A stretch of DNA of 55,586 nt, taken from positions 1 to 55,586 of the IMG/VR virus record IMGVR_UViG_3300046674_000306; one strand, written 5' to 3'. Positions within the stretch are counted from its first letter, which is position 1. Every line of letters begins with the position of its first letter. This document shows positions 49,101 through 55,586 of the stretch, piece after piece. Source of the stretch: a virus. A model generated the notes under the pieces. The model was not told the DNA's origin, did no database searches, and saw only the letters and a program-made list of their open reading frames with translations. The position numbers and the translations under genes were made by a program.

Positions 49101-49241
49101 GTCTCCGAGCGCGTTCAGGCCTTCCCCGACGTTGCGTGGCGCGTTCTGCGATGCAATGAGAGCCTGGACAATAGCCCGCTTTCTCTTGATGCTGTCCGGC
49201 GTCTCGCCGGTTCCTGCCCCGAATAAAAAAGATAGAGCCAT
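46161..49241 (-). CDS. Ejection protein with phage tail lysozyme-like domain
   Basis: A 1026-aa protein. About residues 115-260 resemble the phage tail lysozyme domain (NPYGLAAVAATGNAESSFDP with Glu, then GGIMSWRNERLNALKQFA and YDRPGGETARR). Long Pro/Ala/Gln-rich stretches follow, with Gln repeats and an extended region about 430-620. It probably opens peptidoglycan at DNA entry, like ejectosome transglycosylases. TAATG or similar overlap joins it to the next gene. Confidence 0.82.
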   Translation of the reverse strand: MALSFLFGAGTGETPDSIKRKRAIVQALIASQNAPRNVGEGLNALGDGIVANVLERRADKADAAGQSAANADFSPLISGFGGSPSTPGATGGAMPTAKADGSIAPTKLNENDTYNGFIDTVKSGITNPYGLAAVAATGNAESSFDPRKANAAWADPSQSGQAGTAGGIMSWRNERLNALKQFAQANGEQPGSISPQTQAKFFLQEDPSLVAKLNGAKSVEEAQAAMNNAWKFAGYDRPGGETARRMASAASLLPRFQGTNGGQQVASLDPSAGMGAPQPQVNAPAAPFPPAPVNPAANQPIDPASASPQQLLAALGSGPAPDAAPYSDPMVTTAARPPVTMASQNVPGLVSPGNIDLSKRPVVKNPDGSVSTVRSVSFNQDGKEILVPTVSDDGRIMSNDEALAQYRKTGQNLGVFDSPASADAYAQSLHNQQADMYAPQQGQPSSAPPLSAPVDVASIPNTPGSQPAPANPAQIPPEFQNSPQLMNADPSKGIMPVLLGGQPVPSSVANALAGSPQAASAPQAPSPVAQALAAPQAGPSGAFPAAPGASAASGQASAPSTAVAQALTGQQNGPSQQQILKVLTNPFATPEQRSVAQFMLEKQQQQNDPLRQLQVQELQTKIDQQKNPLPDYGFETLPDGTVIRTEKRTGEAKPIYQSGAKPVVVNNRLVDPQSGKVLADFSDPKTAVVEGKVIDTTSGKVLYDGGDAGKWTKLDNGALFNEKTGEVRSAVQAGGKPGFRFNGDSIEGQALNGQMDSGRLTADQAQQIAAGKQITGPNGEILFMSPQGLVSQPANGGPPQLVSPPAAPAPQPTNQGIDIFAHDPAAPAQPTASSASPAPIPPANAPQPAPTVVPRAANVPNGAIQLTGPKAANGDEKKAMTFADRMTASGNILDDIGNVGTDTKESFLDKIPLVGNMLVNDKYQQYDQARRDFINAQLRRESGAAIAPSEFDNANKQYFPQPGDSEDTIKQKAANRRLAINGMIRDGGPTYVPQQAPAPAASRPRATNPKTGQTVEYDGTQWVPVQ

Positions 49242-50464
49242 TATGCTGCCTTCTTCTTTCCCGCGGCGAACAGCCGTCCATAATCGACTTGCTTCAACCC
49301 GTCAGGACGGGTGGATACGGCCTCTGGCCGCGTTTTTTGAACTTCCTGCGCCATCACACCGATGTGTTTCTGCCCGTCGTCCTTGGCGCCCTTATAGGAG
49401 AAGGAGTAGATTTTCTGACCCATCAGCTTGCCGACAGGCTTGATATTTGTCTTGGCGCGTTTGTCGGACAGGCTGAGCAGCTTGCCGCCGAGACCGAACA
49501 GGCCGCCGAGCGTGCTTTGCGTTGCCGCGTTCTTCGCGTTCACGGCGTTGACGTTGTTCTGATAGGCCTGCTGCTGGATGCCGGCGACATCCGTGGTCGG
49601 AATGTTCGTCTGAGGCGTCGATGCATAGGTTGGCGCCGTGATCTGCGAGCCGCCCAACAGGGACGAAATCTCATTCAGCGGCTGGTTGCGCTGCGTCAGA
49701 ATTTCCTGGATCGCGTTGTTCCGCTGGGCCCCGTACATGTTGTCATGGGCGTTGGCGCGGCTGGTGGCGGCGTCGGCCGTGGCGCGGGTATAGGCTTCCG
49801 TTCCGTACCCGATGCCCTGGTTGGCGAGCTGCGTGCGAAGAGCTTCGGCCTGCTGGTCCTGCGTCCTGTTGAAGTCGTCGCTGTAATGCGAGTTGATATA
49901 GTTGTCGACGTTCGAATTCGACAGATCGACCGGCTGGTTCAGGTAATCGACCAGCTTTGCCGACTGCTGGTTGGCAAGCTTTCCAAGGTTGAGATTTGCA
50001 CCCTGCGTCTGGTCGAGGATAGCCTGCTGCTGCGGAGAAAGCGTCTGTGTCGCCGTGGTCTGCGGAATATAATAGCCAGTGACAGCGTTCCAACCGTCCG
50101 GGGTATAGGACTGGTTACTGGTCGAAGCCGCCCTGCTTCCGCCTGTTGACCCATCGTTGATCGGCTGGCCGTTCTTGTCGTACCTCACCACACCGCCGGA
50201 GCCTCCGGACGTAGCAGGCGTAGTTACCGAATGTGTCGGCAGGCTTGAATGGTATTGCCCGGAAGAATCCACATAATATTTCTGGCCGTTCGGATCGGAG
50301 ATGAATTGCTGGCCGGTCTGCGAATACATCAGACTACCATACGGAGTCCGCTGGTTAACTTGGTTCATCGCGGCGTTTGCTTGAGCCGTCGAGACATTTG
50401 TCGCGGTTTGCGCAGCCGCAGTCTTTGCAGGATCGGGTGCAGCCGGTGCAGAACTTTTCCCCAC
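49241..50464 (-). CDS. Virion protein with C-terminal S74 chaperone domain
   Basis: A 407-aa protein. The N-terminal 270 residues are Gln/Asn/Ala-rich with a KTAAAQTATNVSTAQANAAM helix typical of podovirus internal or tail virion proteins. The C-terminal 70 residues form an S74 intramolecular-chaperone domain: SLSDKRAKTN has Ser and Lys five residues apart, the autocleavage dyad, followed by IGVMAQEVQK and GLKQVDY. The domain may be released after trimer folding. The gene lies upstream of the ejection genes. Confidence 0.82.
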   Translation of the reverse strand: MGKSSAPAAPDPAKTAAAQTATNVSTAQANAAMNQVNQRTPYGSLMYSQTGQQFISDPNGQKYYVDSSGQYHSSLPTHSVTTPATSGGSGGVVRYDKNGQPINDGSTGGSRAASTSNQSYTPDGWNAVTGYYIPQTTATQTLSPQQQAILDQTQGANLNLGKLANQQSAKLVDYLNQPVDLSNSNVDNYINSHYSDDFNRTQDQQAEALRTQLANQGIGYGTEAYTRATADAATSRANAHDNMYGAQRNNAIQEILTQRNQPLNEISSLLGGSQITAPTYASTPQTNIPTTDVAGIQQQAYQNNVNAVNAKNAATQSTLGGLFGLGGKLLSLSDKRAKTNIKPVGKLMGQKIYSFSYKGAKDDGQKHIGVMAQEVQKTRPEAVSTRPDGLKQVDYGRLFAAGKKKAA

Positions 50465-50922
50465 TATGCAGCCCTCTTTTCAAACTTGTTCATTTTCCAA
50501 TCGTCGTCCGTCAAGGTGAGGACGCATTGGTCTTTGTCGCGGCCCAACAGCCGTTTGACGATGTATTCCTGAAACCCGTAGGCCTTGAAGATACGAACAG
50601 TCGCCTTGTCCTCCGGATCGACGCGGGCAACTACCATCTGGCAACCGGCATCATTGAACGCATAGCCGAAGATGGCTTTCAGCACCGGACGCGTCAGCCA
50701 GCGTTTGCTTTCGGATGCCGCCGATATCTCGATCACGCCGGCCCATGGGTCATAGTTATGAAAGGCAACCCCTGCGAAAATCTTGGCATGTTCGTCAAAC
50801 AGCCCCATGGTGAGTGACGGCGGCAGCGTCCGCCCATCGGACCAGATATGGCTTTCGATCCATTGCTTCATCGCCTCATTGAGTTCCGGCCGCTCTGGGC
50901 CACCCCACGCGATATCGGTCAT
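50464..50922 (-). CDS. GNAT-family N-acetyltransferase-like protein
   Basis: A 152-aa protein from ATG 50922 (ATGA overlap with the tail gene; the longer frame upstream is a shadow). The fold pattern is GNAT-like: a central strand (GVIEISAASESKRWL), then FNDAGCQMVVARVDPEDKAT with a VRIFKAYGFQE helix-turn, corresponding to the acetyl-CoA binding and C-terminal motifs. It lies within the virion operon, so it may modify a virion or host protein, or be packaged. Confidence 0.75.
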   Translation of the reverse strand: MTDIAWGGPERPELNEAMKQWIESHIWSDGRTLPPSLTMGLFDEHAKIFAGVAFHNYDPWAGVIEISAASESKRWLTRPVLKAIFGYAFNDAGCQMVVARVDPEDKATVRIFKAYGFQEYIVKRLLGRDKDQCVLTLTDDDWKMNKFEKRAA

Positions 50923-52487
50923 GTCATGATACCGCCGCGCTCGAACAGGACGTCGAAGGCGATCAATTCGGTTCGCGGGTAAGGCGTGACGCCGTTGGTG
51001 ATCTGGATCTGCGGCGACACGACGAAGCCGTTCTTGCCGATCGAGACCCACTGCGTCTTGACGGTCCCGGTCCCGGAGCTATCCCACTTGGCGACATCCC
51101 AAAGGGCCGAATCCCATTCGTCGGTGGTATAATTCGCGACCGATGATGGCGGGGTTGGCAGGTTGATGTTGTAGTTCATCGAGGCCGAAATCTTGGCTTT
51201 GAATGGCACGTTCGATAGAAAGATAGACCGGGCCGAATGGATGTATTTCTGAACGCCTAGAGTTCTCAGGTGCTCTGGCAACCCGACATAGGTGCAGGTG
51301 TAAGGCAGACCATTGTCATTGCCGCCGACTTCCATCTGAAAGACCTTGCCGGTGTTGTTGCCGAAATAGCCGTAACCGGAGTAGAGCGCGATGCTGCGGG
51401 TTTCCCAATTGGTATATTTGCACCACGCCCCGGTCTCCAGATTGGCAACGAAGCAATAAGGCGCTATCCCGACGTCCGGGACAGGAAGTGAGACAACCGC
51501 CATGTTGAACGTCGGCCATTTGATGATTTCAAACGGCAGCGTCTTGCGGGCGATAACTTCCTTTTTCCATTCGGATTGAATGTTCTTGGTCACGGCCGAG
51601 AGAGAAAGCGCCGCGGCATCCTTCTGGACAGCCTGCGAGATCGGCACGATACCGTCCTCAGTCGCAATCAGCAGATCGCCACCAGCCGACATCGTGGCGT
51701 TTGGCCCGACCGGAGGGGTGATCTGATAAAGCCCGACCTTCGACCAAGTAGCGGCCGTAGACGGGTCGGTGCCCTGGTAGATGACCACTTCGCCAGTCGT
51801 CGAGACGAACACACACTTGTCGTCCAGCCCGTTGCCGGCGTCCATCGACCACTTGCCGCCGAACAACAGCGAGCCGCCATTTTGAAACACGCCGGCAAGG
51901 CTGAACTGCGTCAAAGCCCCGTTGATCGAGGTCACCGGCAGATACCAGGCGTTCATGGTGTTCTTCTGGACATACCAGAGCCGATTGCCGAACGTCCAAA
52001 CGAAAGACAGCGTCTTCGGATCAGGGATGACCGTGAACGCGTGGTTGGCCCATGTCGTCCCATCATAGGTCTTTGGCGTATCGGTGCCATTGACGACAGA
52101 CAGGTAATTGCCACCCGCCGTGCCGAGCTGCGCCGTCGAATAATAGCCAGAGGTCTGCCCGGTGACGACAGGCGTTGGAATGACTGCGGGATTGGCGACG
52201 GTCGTGATGTTGAAGATATTGGTGAGATCGGAAGCGAAAAACTGCTCGACGGCGCCGCTCTTATAGGTCCACATTCTGAGAACCGGCCCGGTTGATACCG
52301 TTGCATATAGGCGCGATCCGCCGCGAAGCCGCGCGCTGGTCTGCGTCGGAAACCAGTTTTCCAGCACGCGAGCCCCGCCCGGCTTCGAATTGGCCAACGG
52401 CTCGCTGACGATCCACCCGCGCGTCGGCGGCAGAAATTGATAAGACAGCGACGGCGCAATCATCGCTGTCTTCGGCATGACGACCAT
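50919..52487 (-). CDS. P22 gp10-like tail/packaged-DNA stabilisation protein
   Basis: A 522-aa protein, beta-rich with spaced aromatic repeats (YYSTAQLGTAGGNYLSVVNG, AFTVIPDPKTLSFVWTFGN) as in a beta-propeller. This is the size and position of P22 gp10, which with gp4 and gp26 closes the tail. It is coupled to the adaptor gene upstream and GNAT-like gene downstream. Assignment rests on synteny and style. Confidence 0.8.
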   Translation of the reverse strand: MVVMPKTAMIAPSLSYQFLPPTRGWIVSEPLANSKPGGARVLENWFPTQTSARLRGGSRLYATVSTGPVLRMWTYKSGAVEQFFASDLTNIFNITTVANPAVIPTPVVTGQTSGYYSTAQLGTAGGNYLSVVNGTDTPKTYDGTTWANHAFTVIPDPKTLSFVWTFGNRLWYVQKNTMNAWYLPVTSINGALTQFSLAGVFQNGGSLLFGGKWSMDAGNGLDDKCVFVSTTGEVVIYQGTDPSTAATWSKVGLYQITPPVGPNATMSAGGDLLIATEDGIVPISQAVQKDAAALSLSAVTKNIQSEWKKEVIARKTLPFEIIKWPTFNMAVVSLPVPDVGIAPYCFVANLETGAWCKYTNWETRSIALYSGYGYFGNNTGKVFQMEVGGNDNGLPYTCTYVGLPEHLRTLGVQKYIHSARSIFLSNVPFKAKISASMNYNINLPTPPSSVANYTTDEWDSALWDVAKWDSSGTGTVKTQWVSIGKNGFVVSPQIQITNGVTPYPRTELIAFDVLFERGGIMT

Positions 52488-53185
52488 CAGCCACCCACCG
52501 TCTGCGGAAAGGCCAGCTTGACGCCGCGTCCGTAGCGAGTGGTGTTGCCATTGACGACGCCACGCGAGCCACCGTCACGTTTCATCTCCTTCAACAGCAG
52601 ATCGTCATATTCGGCCTTGGCAGCATCGAACGGAAGGCCCTTATCCTTTTTCGAGCGCCAGATGATGCCGAGTTCCAGCAAGCGCTCGTTGATCTTGAAG
52701 CTGTCGGTATCGGCAACGAATGCCGTCTGCCCGGCCCCGCCCGCGCCGGTAACAATCAGCGTCGAGATATAAAAGAACTTGATGGTTTCCGCGACCTTCA
52801 TGATTGGCAGAAAGTGATACTGCCCGCCATAGATGATCCAATTGCCGGAAATGAAGGTGTACGGAACTACCAGATATTCCAGCCAGTGATCGGTACTGAC
52901 GATGTGATTGAACGACCACGTCCACTTGCTCGACCACATGGAGGACGTTTCGGCCATCCGGTCGTAATCGGTTGGCAGCGGAAACGTCTCGGAAACTCCG
53001 TCTCCGGTAAAGGTGTTGAGCTTCTGCAATATCTGCCAGTCGAAATCCTCGCAGATCATGCGGGCCGTGTCGTTGCACAGGCGTGCCAGTTCCTGATACT
53101 CGCGATCGGTGCTGGACATCAGCACGTCAGGCTGATCGAGCCCGAGAACGAGGGCTGCGCGCTGTGCAACGGCAAGGACAGTCAT
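52487..53185 (-). CDS. gp4-like head-tail adaptor
   Basis: A 232-aa protein (MTVLAVAQRAALVLGLDQPD, then ARLCNDTARMICEDFDWQIL), matching the phage gp4-type adaptor/tail accessory family that extends the portal to the tail. The middle (SGNWIIYGGQYHFLP) is beta-rich. ATG overlaps or abuts neighbours. In P22 the homologue also has lytic activity, but no such site is evident here. Confidence 0.85.
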   Translation of the reverse strand: MTVLAVAQRAALVLGLDQPDVLMSSTDREYQELARLCNDTARMICEDFDWQILQKLNTFTGDGVSETFPLPTDYDRMAETSSMWSSKWTWSFNHIVSTDHWLEYLVVPYTFISGNWIIYGGQYHFLPIMKVAETIKFFYISTLIVTGAGGAGQTAFVADTDSFKINERLLELGIIWRSKKDKGLPFDAAKAEYDDLLLKEMKRDGGSRGVVNGNTTRYGRGVKLAFPQTVGG

Positions 53186-53186
53186 A

Positions 53187-53969
53187 TCAGGCAGCCTTCG
53201 ACTGTTCTTCGAGAAGGGCGCGTAGCGTCTCTACGCCGGCCTTGTGGTGGTATTTGATGCCTTTGCGGTCCAACTCCTGCCGAAGGTGGTCAAGCTCGCT
53301 ACCGGGCGCGTCTGGGGCTGTTTTGGCTTCGAGAAGATCCATGGCCGCGGCAAAGCGTTCGTTGGTTTCTGTGAGCTGTGCCTTCAGTGCCGCGATTTCA
53401 TTGTCGCGTTCGGTCTCACGTTCGGCCGCTTCGGCGGCACCCCGGCCCTGAAGGAAGATGCCGGCCGCCTTGCGCAGATCGCGCATGTTCGGAAGCTGGA
53501 TACGCTCAAGCTGGCTTTCGACCAGATCGCGGACCTCTTCGACGGTGCGGATGGTATAACGGCGCAGGACTTCCGCCTTTTCAGGCGTTACACCCGGCCA
53601 TGCGGCAAGCGGCGTGCCAGTCAGCGGGACTTCATGGCCGGCTTTCCATGCCTGATACTTCGGTGCCACCTGGTCCCAACGGACCTTCATGGAGCGGAGC
53701 TTTTCGGTAACTTCGCCCTGCAGCATTTCATCGCTCACGGCGATGTGCTTGATCCGCTCCCAGTTCTGGGTGTTGATCGGGGAGTGCGCCGGGGCATAGA
53801 GCACCCAATCAACTTCCTGCATTTCCATGATGCGCTTGCCCTTCGCATCGATCTTGAAATCCTTGATGTCAATATTGTCGTCCATCGGCCCTGCTTTCAC
53901 CGGCAGGCGTTCGAACGTGGTTTTGAAGTCGATCACCTTGATCAGGGGATCTTGCGTCAGATCAGCCAT
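53187..53969 (-). CDS. Hypothetical virion-module protein with helix-hairpin-like segment
   Basis: A 260-aa protein. The middle contains WPGVTPEKAEVLRRYTIRTV, resembling a helix-hairpin-helix pattern in which GVTPEKAEVLR is typical, and the C-terminal third is a coiled coil (ERETERDNEIAALKAQLTET) with a SAP-like end (RQELDRKGIKYHHKAG). It sits between the Acb2-like gene and the adaptor. Possibly a head-completion or DNA-binding protein; family not assigned. Confidence 0.7.
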   Translation of the reverse strand: MADLTQDPLIKVIDFKTTFERLPVKAGPMDDNIDIKDFKIDAKGKRIMEMQEVDWVLYAPAHSPINTQNWERIKHIAVSDEMLQGEVTEKLRSMKVRWDQVAPKYQAWKAGHEVPLTGTPLAAWPGVTPEKAEVLRRYTIRTVEEVRDLVESQLERIQLPNMRDLRKAAGIFLQGRGAAEAAERETERDNEIAALKAQLTETNERFAAAMDLLEAKTAPDAPGSELDHLRQELDRKGIKYHHKAGVETLRALLEEQSKAA

Positions 53970-54008
53970 TGTCGTGTTCTCTCGTTTGGAAGGTGGAGTG
54001 GAAAGGCG

Positions 54009-54236
54009 TTAAGCTGTGATATGCTTAACCGCCCACATGACGGCTTCTTCGATCTTCGTCTTGGCCAGCGATATCTCGCGGCTGTTGCCAAGGCCTTCGA
54101 TGAGGGCGTGGAATTCCAGCCCTTTATCCTTGATCGCGGCCATGTTGGCCTTCTCTGCATCGGAAAGGACGCGGTAGGCGTGGCGCATCGTGTTGTTGAC
54201 TGTGCGATCGTCCGAAGTGCTGTCTACATGGGTCAT
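54009..54236 (-). CDS. acb2: Acb2/Tad1-type cyclic-nucleotide sponge (anti-CBASS)
   Basis: A 75-aa helical protein. The C-terminal motif SREISLAKTKIEEAVMWAVK matches the Acb2 hallmark (R-x-x-S-x-A-x-T-K-x-E-E-A-V-M-W-A) seen in T4 Vs.4 and Pseudomonas phage Acb2. Those proteins form hexamers that bind and hide cyclic di- and trinucleotides, disarming CBASS. The gene lies near the capsid gene, a usual acb2 position. AAGGATGG precedes ATG 54236. Binding specificity cannot be read from sequence. Confidence 0.8.
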   Translation of the reverse strand: MTHVDSTSDDRTVNNTMRHAYRVLSDAEKANMAAIKDKGLEFHALIEGLGNSREISLAKTKIEEAVMWAVKHITA

Positions 54237-54272
54237 TTTGCTGCCATCCTTGGTTCAGCGTTGACGGGAACG

Positions 54273-54297
54273 AAAAAGGACGGCCCGAAAGCCGCCC
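54273..54297 (-). terminator. Intrinsic terminator after decoration-like gene
   Basis: On the minus strand GGGCGGC/GCCGTCC (54291-54297 with 54278-54284, one G-U pair) with a TTTCGG loop is followed by TTTTT. It lies between the 163-aa capsid-associated gene and acb2, so it may lower transcription of acb2 and downstream tail genes relative to capsid. Confidence 0.75.
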
Positions 54298-54322
54298 CTC
54301 GTGTCAGATTGTCAGTTTGCGA

Positions 54323-54814
54323 TCAGCAATCGCAGTTCAGCATCACGGTCTTCGTACCGCTGTCGATGAGAACCGCGCCGCCTGCGTCCGTCACGGCGCC
54401 ACAGACCTTCAGCGAGCCATCCGTGGTCGATGAGAGGGTCATTGCGTTGCCGTCGGCGCCAGAGACCAGCGCCGGGGTGATGATCGCCACGCCGCCAGTC
54501 TGTACCCAACCGTATTGACCATCGGCCGGAGCACCGACCAAGACGCCGGCAAGGGCGCCGTTGGTATCGGAGACATCAGACGAGACGGTATTGGTGACGC
54601 CGGTCGAGTTGCCACCAGGGCCGTAGAAGCCGACAGCGTTGCCGGCGGCCCCGGCGATTGCGCCCGCGCCTGCGTTGTAAAGGCAGAAGCGATACTTCTT
54701 GTTGTCATGCGACACGTAGAGGTCGCCGATGCCGGGAGCCTTGGCCGCATTGGCCCCGACCAGATCAGCCGCGGCATAAACCGCGTCAAGGATTGCACCT
54801 ACAAAAGCAGTCAT
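54323..54814 (-). CDS. Putative capsid decoration protein
   Basis: A 163-aa Ala/Gly/Thr-rich protein, beta-rich with two Cys residues in a CDC end (MLNCDC). It lies directly downstream of the capsid gene apart from the endonuclease, the usual place for decoration or head-stabilising proteins. Its ATG overlaps the endonuclease stop by 4 nt (54811-54814). Function inferred from context. Confidence 0.65.
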   Translation of the reverse strand: MTAFVGAILDAVYAAADLVGANAAKAPGIGDLYVSHDNKKYRFCLYNAGAGAIAGAAGNAVGFYGPGGNSTGVTNTVSSDVSDTNGALAGVLVGAPADGQYGWVQTGGVAIITPALVSGADGNAMTLSSTTDGSLKVCGAVTDAGGAVLIDSGTKTVMLNCDC

Positions 54815-55488
54815 AGGAGGTTCAGCTTTCTCCGGCGCTTGCCGGTATTTTGAAGAGGTTCAGTGAGAGCCCGGTCGACTGTCCACCCATGGTCAAGACG
54901 ACCGATGATGACGCTTTTCCCGAACCCGGTGTAATGGCCCCATCCGGTCAACGTCCTCGTTTCACCATTGAAAGTGATGAGGGTGTTCGTCCGTCTGTTG
55001 CTGGCCTGTACGAGCCTAGATGCCCAAATGACATTTCCAGGCTCATACCCTTTTTCATTGTCGACTCTTTCCAAGGTCGCGTCTTTCGGACGGTCGCCCA
55101 CGTCGCGATGGAAGTTTTCGAAGAGGTGCCAAGCTGGGCAAAGAGTTATCCCTCGGCCACCGTAGGAGGCAAAATGCGTGCTCTTCGGGTTTGTGCATCG
55201 CTGCTTCATGTTGGACCAAATACGGTATTCCTCCGATCTGGACTTCCCATGCGTGGCGTCATCCTTCCGCATCTCTTTCGTAATGCATCCGCATGACTTT
55301 GTTGACCCACGCCCCAAACTTTGACCGCTGGTCACAAGCTTGTTTCCGCAATCGCAAACACATTCCCATTGAGCACGCACCGCGCCCGAAGGCTCGATCT
55401 TGTTTTCGGCACGCGACGTTACGACAAGGCGTCCGTGGCGTTCTCCAACACGATCAACAACTGACATTCTTCTAGGTTTCGTAAACAT
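54811..55488 (-). CDS. Free-standing homing-endonuclease-like protein (YGGRGI family)
   Basis: A 225-aa paralogue of the 40.2 kb protein: zinc-ribbon-like N-terminus (CVCDCGNKL ... SCGCIT), core WSNMKQRCTNPKS, YGGRGITLCPAW, ATLERVDNEKGYEPGNVIWA, and a C-terminal DNA-binding region (TLTGWGHYTGFGKS). Start ATG 55488 has GGAGAG just upstream; a GTG at 55500 is less likely. It begins 78 nt after the capsid stop on the closed circle; ATTATA at 55515-55520 (TATAAT on the minus strand) may be its own -10. It ends in an ATGA overlap with the decoration gene. Confidence 0.75.
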   Translation of the reverse strand: MFTKPRRMSVVDRVGERHGRLVVTSRAENKIEPSGAVRAQWECVCDCGNKLVTSGQSLGRGSTKSCGCITKEMRKDDATHGKSRSEEYRIWSNMKQRCTNPKSTHFASYGGRGITLCPAWHLFENFHRDVGDRPKDATLERVDNEKGYEPGNVIWASRLVQASNRRTNTLITFNGETRTLTGWGHYTGFGKSVIIGRLDHGWTVDRALTEPLQNTGKRRRKLNLL

Positions 55489-55586
55489 AAATCTCTCCAC
55501 TTTACAGCTTCGAGATTATACTATACGAATTCCCACCTGATGGAAAGAAAAAGCTGCAAAATCAATCACGATGCGTCGAGCAAAAC
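55460..55586. repeat. Direct terminal repeat, right copy
   Basis: Identical to 1-127. It contains the 5' end of the 225-aa endonuclease gene and the 3' end of the capsid gene, showing that the two are 78 nt apart on the circle. Removing one copy gives a 55,459-bp circular map. Confidence 0.95.

Noticed and set aside
1-55586. CRISPR array, transposase or insertion sequence
   Set aside because: No regularly spaced repeats and no transposase-like protein were seen.

Overview
The window is the complete genome of a tailed, temperate-looking bacteriophage of a Rhizobiales-type alphaproteobacterium. Its first 127 bases reappear as its last 127, so the map closes to a circle of about 55,459 unique bp. 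The host guess rests on a GcrA homologue, a stand-alone DnaA domain IV, a DUF1515-like protein and a tRNA-Leu-type attachment site. Virion genes are of the podovirus (P22-like) type: large portal, gp4-like adaptor, gp10-like tail protein, large ejection proteins, tailspike, and no tape measure or tail tube. I see no DNA polymerase, primase or replicative helicase, so replication probably borrows the host machinery.

Layout. (1) Minus strand from 9.6 kb down to 1 and, across the circle, from 55.5 to 44.2 kb: late genes (small ORFs, terS, terL, portal, scaffold, major capsid, decoration-like protein, an Acb2-type anti-CBASS protein, adaptor, tail and ejection proteins). The capsid gene is split by a group I intron whose LAGLIDADG endonuclease is encoded on the opposite strand. 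(2) Minus 43.5-41.2 kb: tail fibre and beta-helix tailspike. (3) Minus 40.1-34.9 kb: endolysin, holin candidate, lipoprotein and further tail proteins, including an SGNH hydrolase-like one. (4) Minus 20.4-9.9 kb: a long, tightly overlapped operon behind a Cro-like gene, with a GIY-YIG/HTH fusion, GcrA, RusA, two methyltransferases, a DnaA domain IV protein, two HNH homing endonucleases and a tRNA-Gly. (5) Plus 20.5 kb: a CI-like repressor divergent from the Cro-like gene. (6) Plus 22.3-32.8 kb: an early operon of many small ORFs, MazG-like, ERF, YqaJ exonuclease, NinB, excisionase and tyrosine integrase, ending in an attP that carries the 5' half of a tRNA-Leu gene. (7) Plus 33.1-34.9 kb: two tandem Y-RNA-like RNA genes and a Ro60 (TROVE) gene, followed by a small HTH gene.

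The switch appears to use TTAAG-N5-CTTAA operators, found both between the cro-like and repressor genes and at the promoter of the plus-strand early operon, as in lambda OR/OL. The most striking system is the Ro60/Y RNA cassette beside attP: each RNA has a long end-to-end stem closing a domain that reads as a circularly permuted tRNA (the first clearly from tRNA-Pro UGG). The second is the antisense homing endonuclease inside a capsid-gene group I intron. The phage also carries four free-standing homing-endonuclease-like genes, three of which sit in translationally coupled ATGA overlaps.
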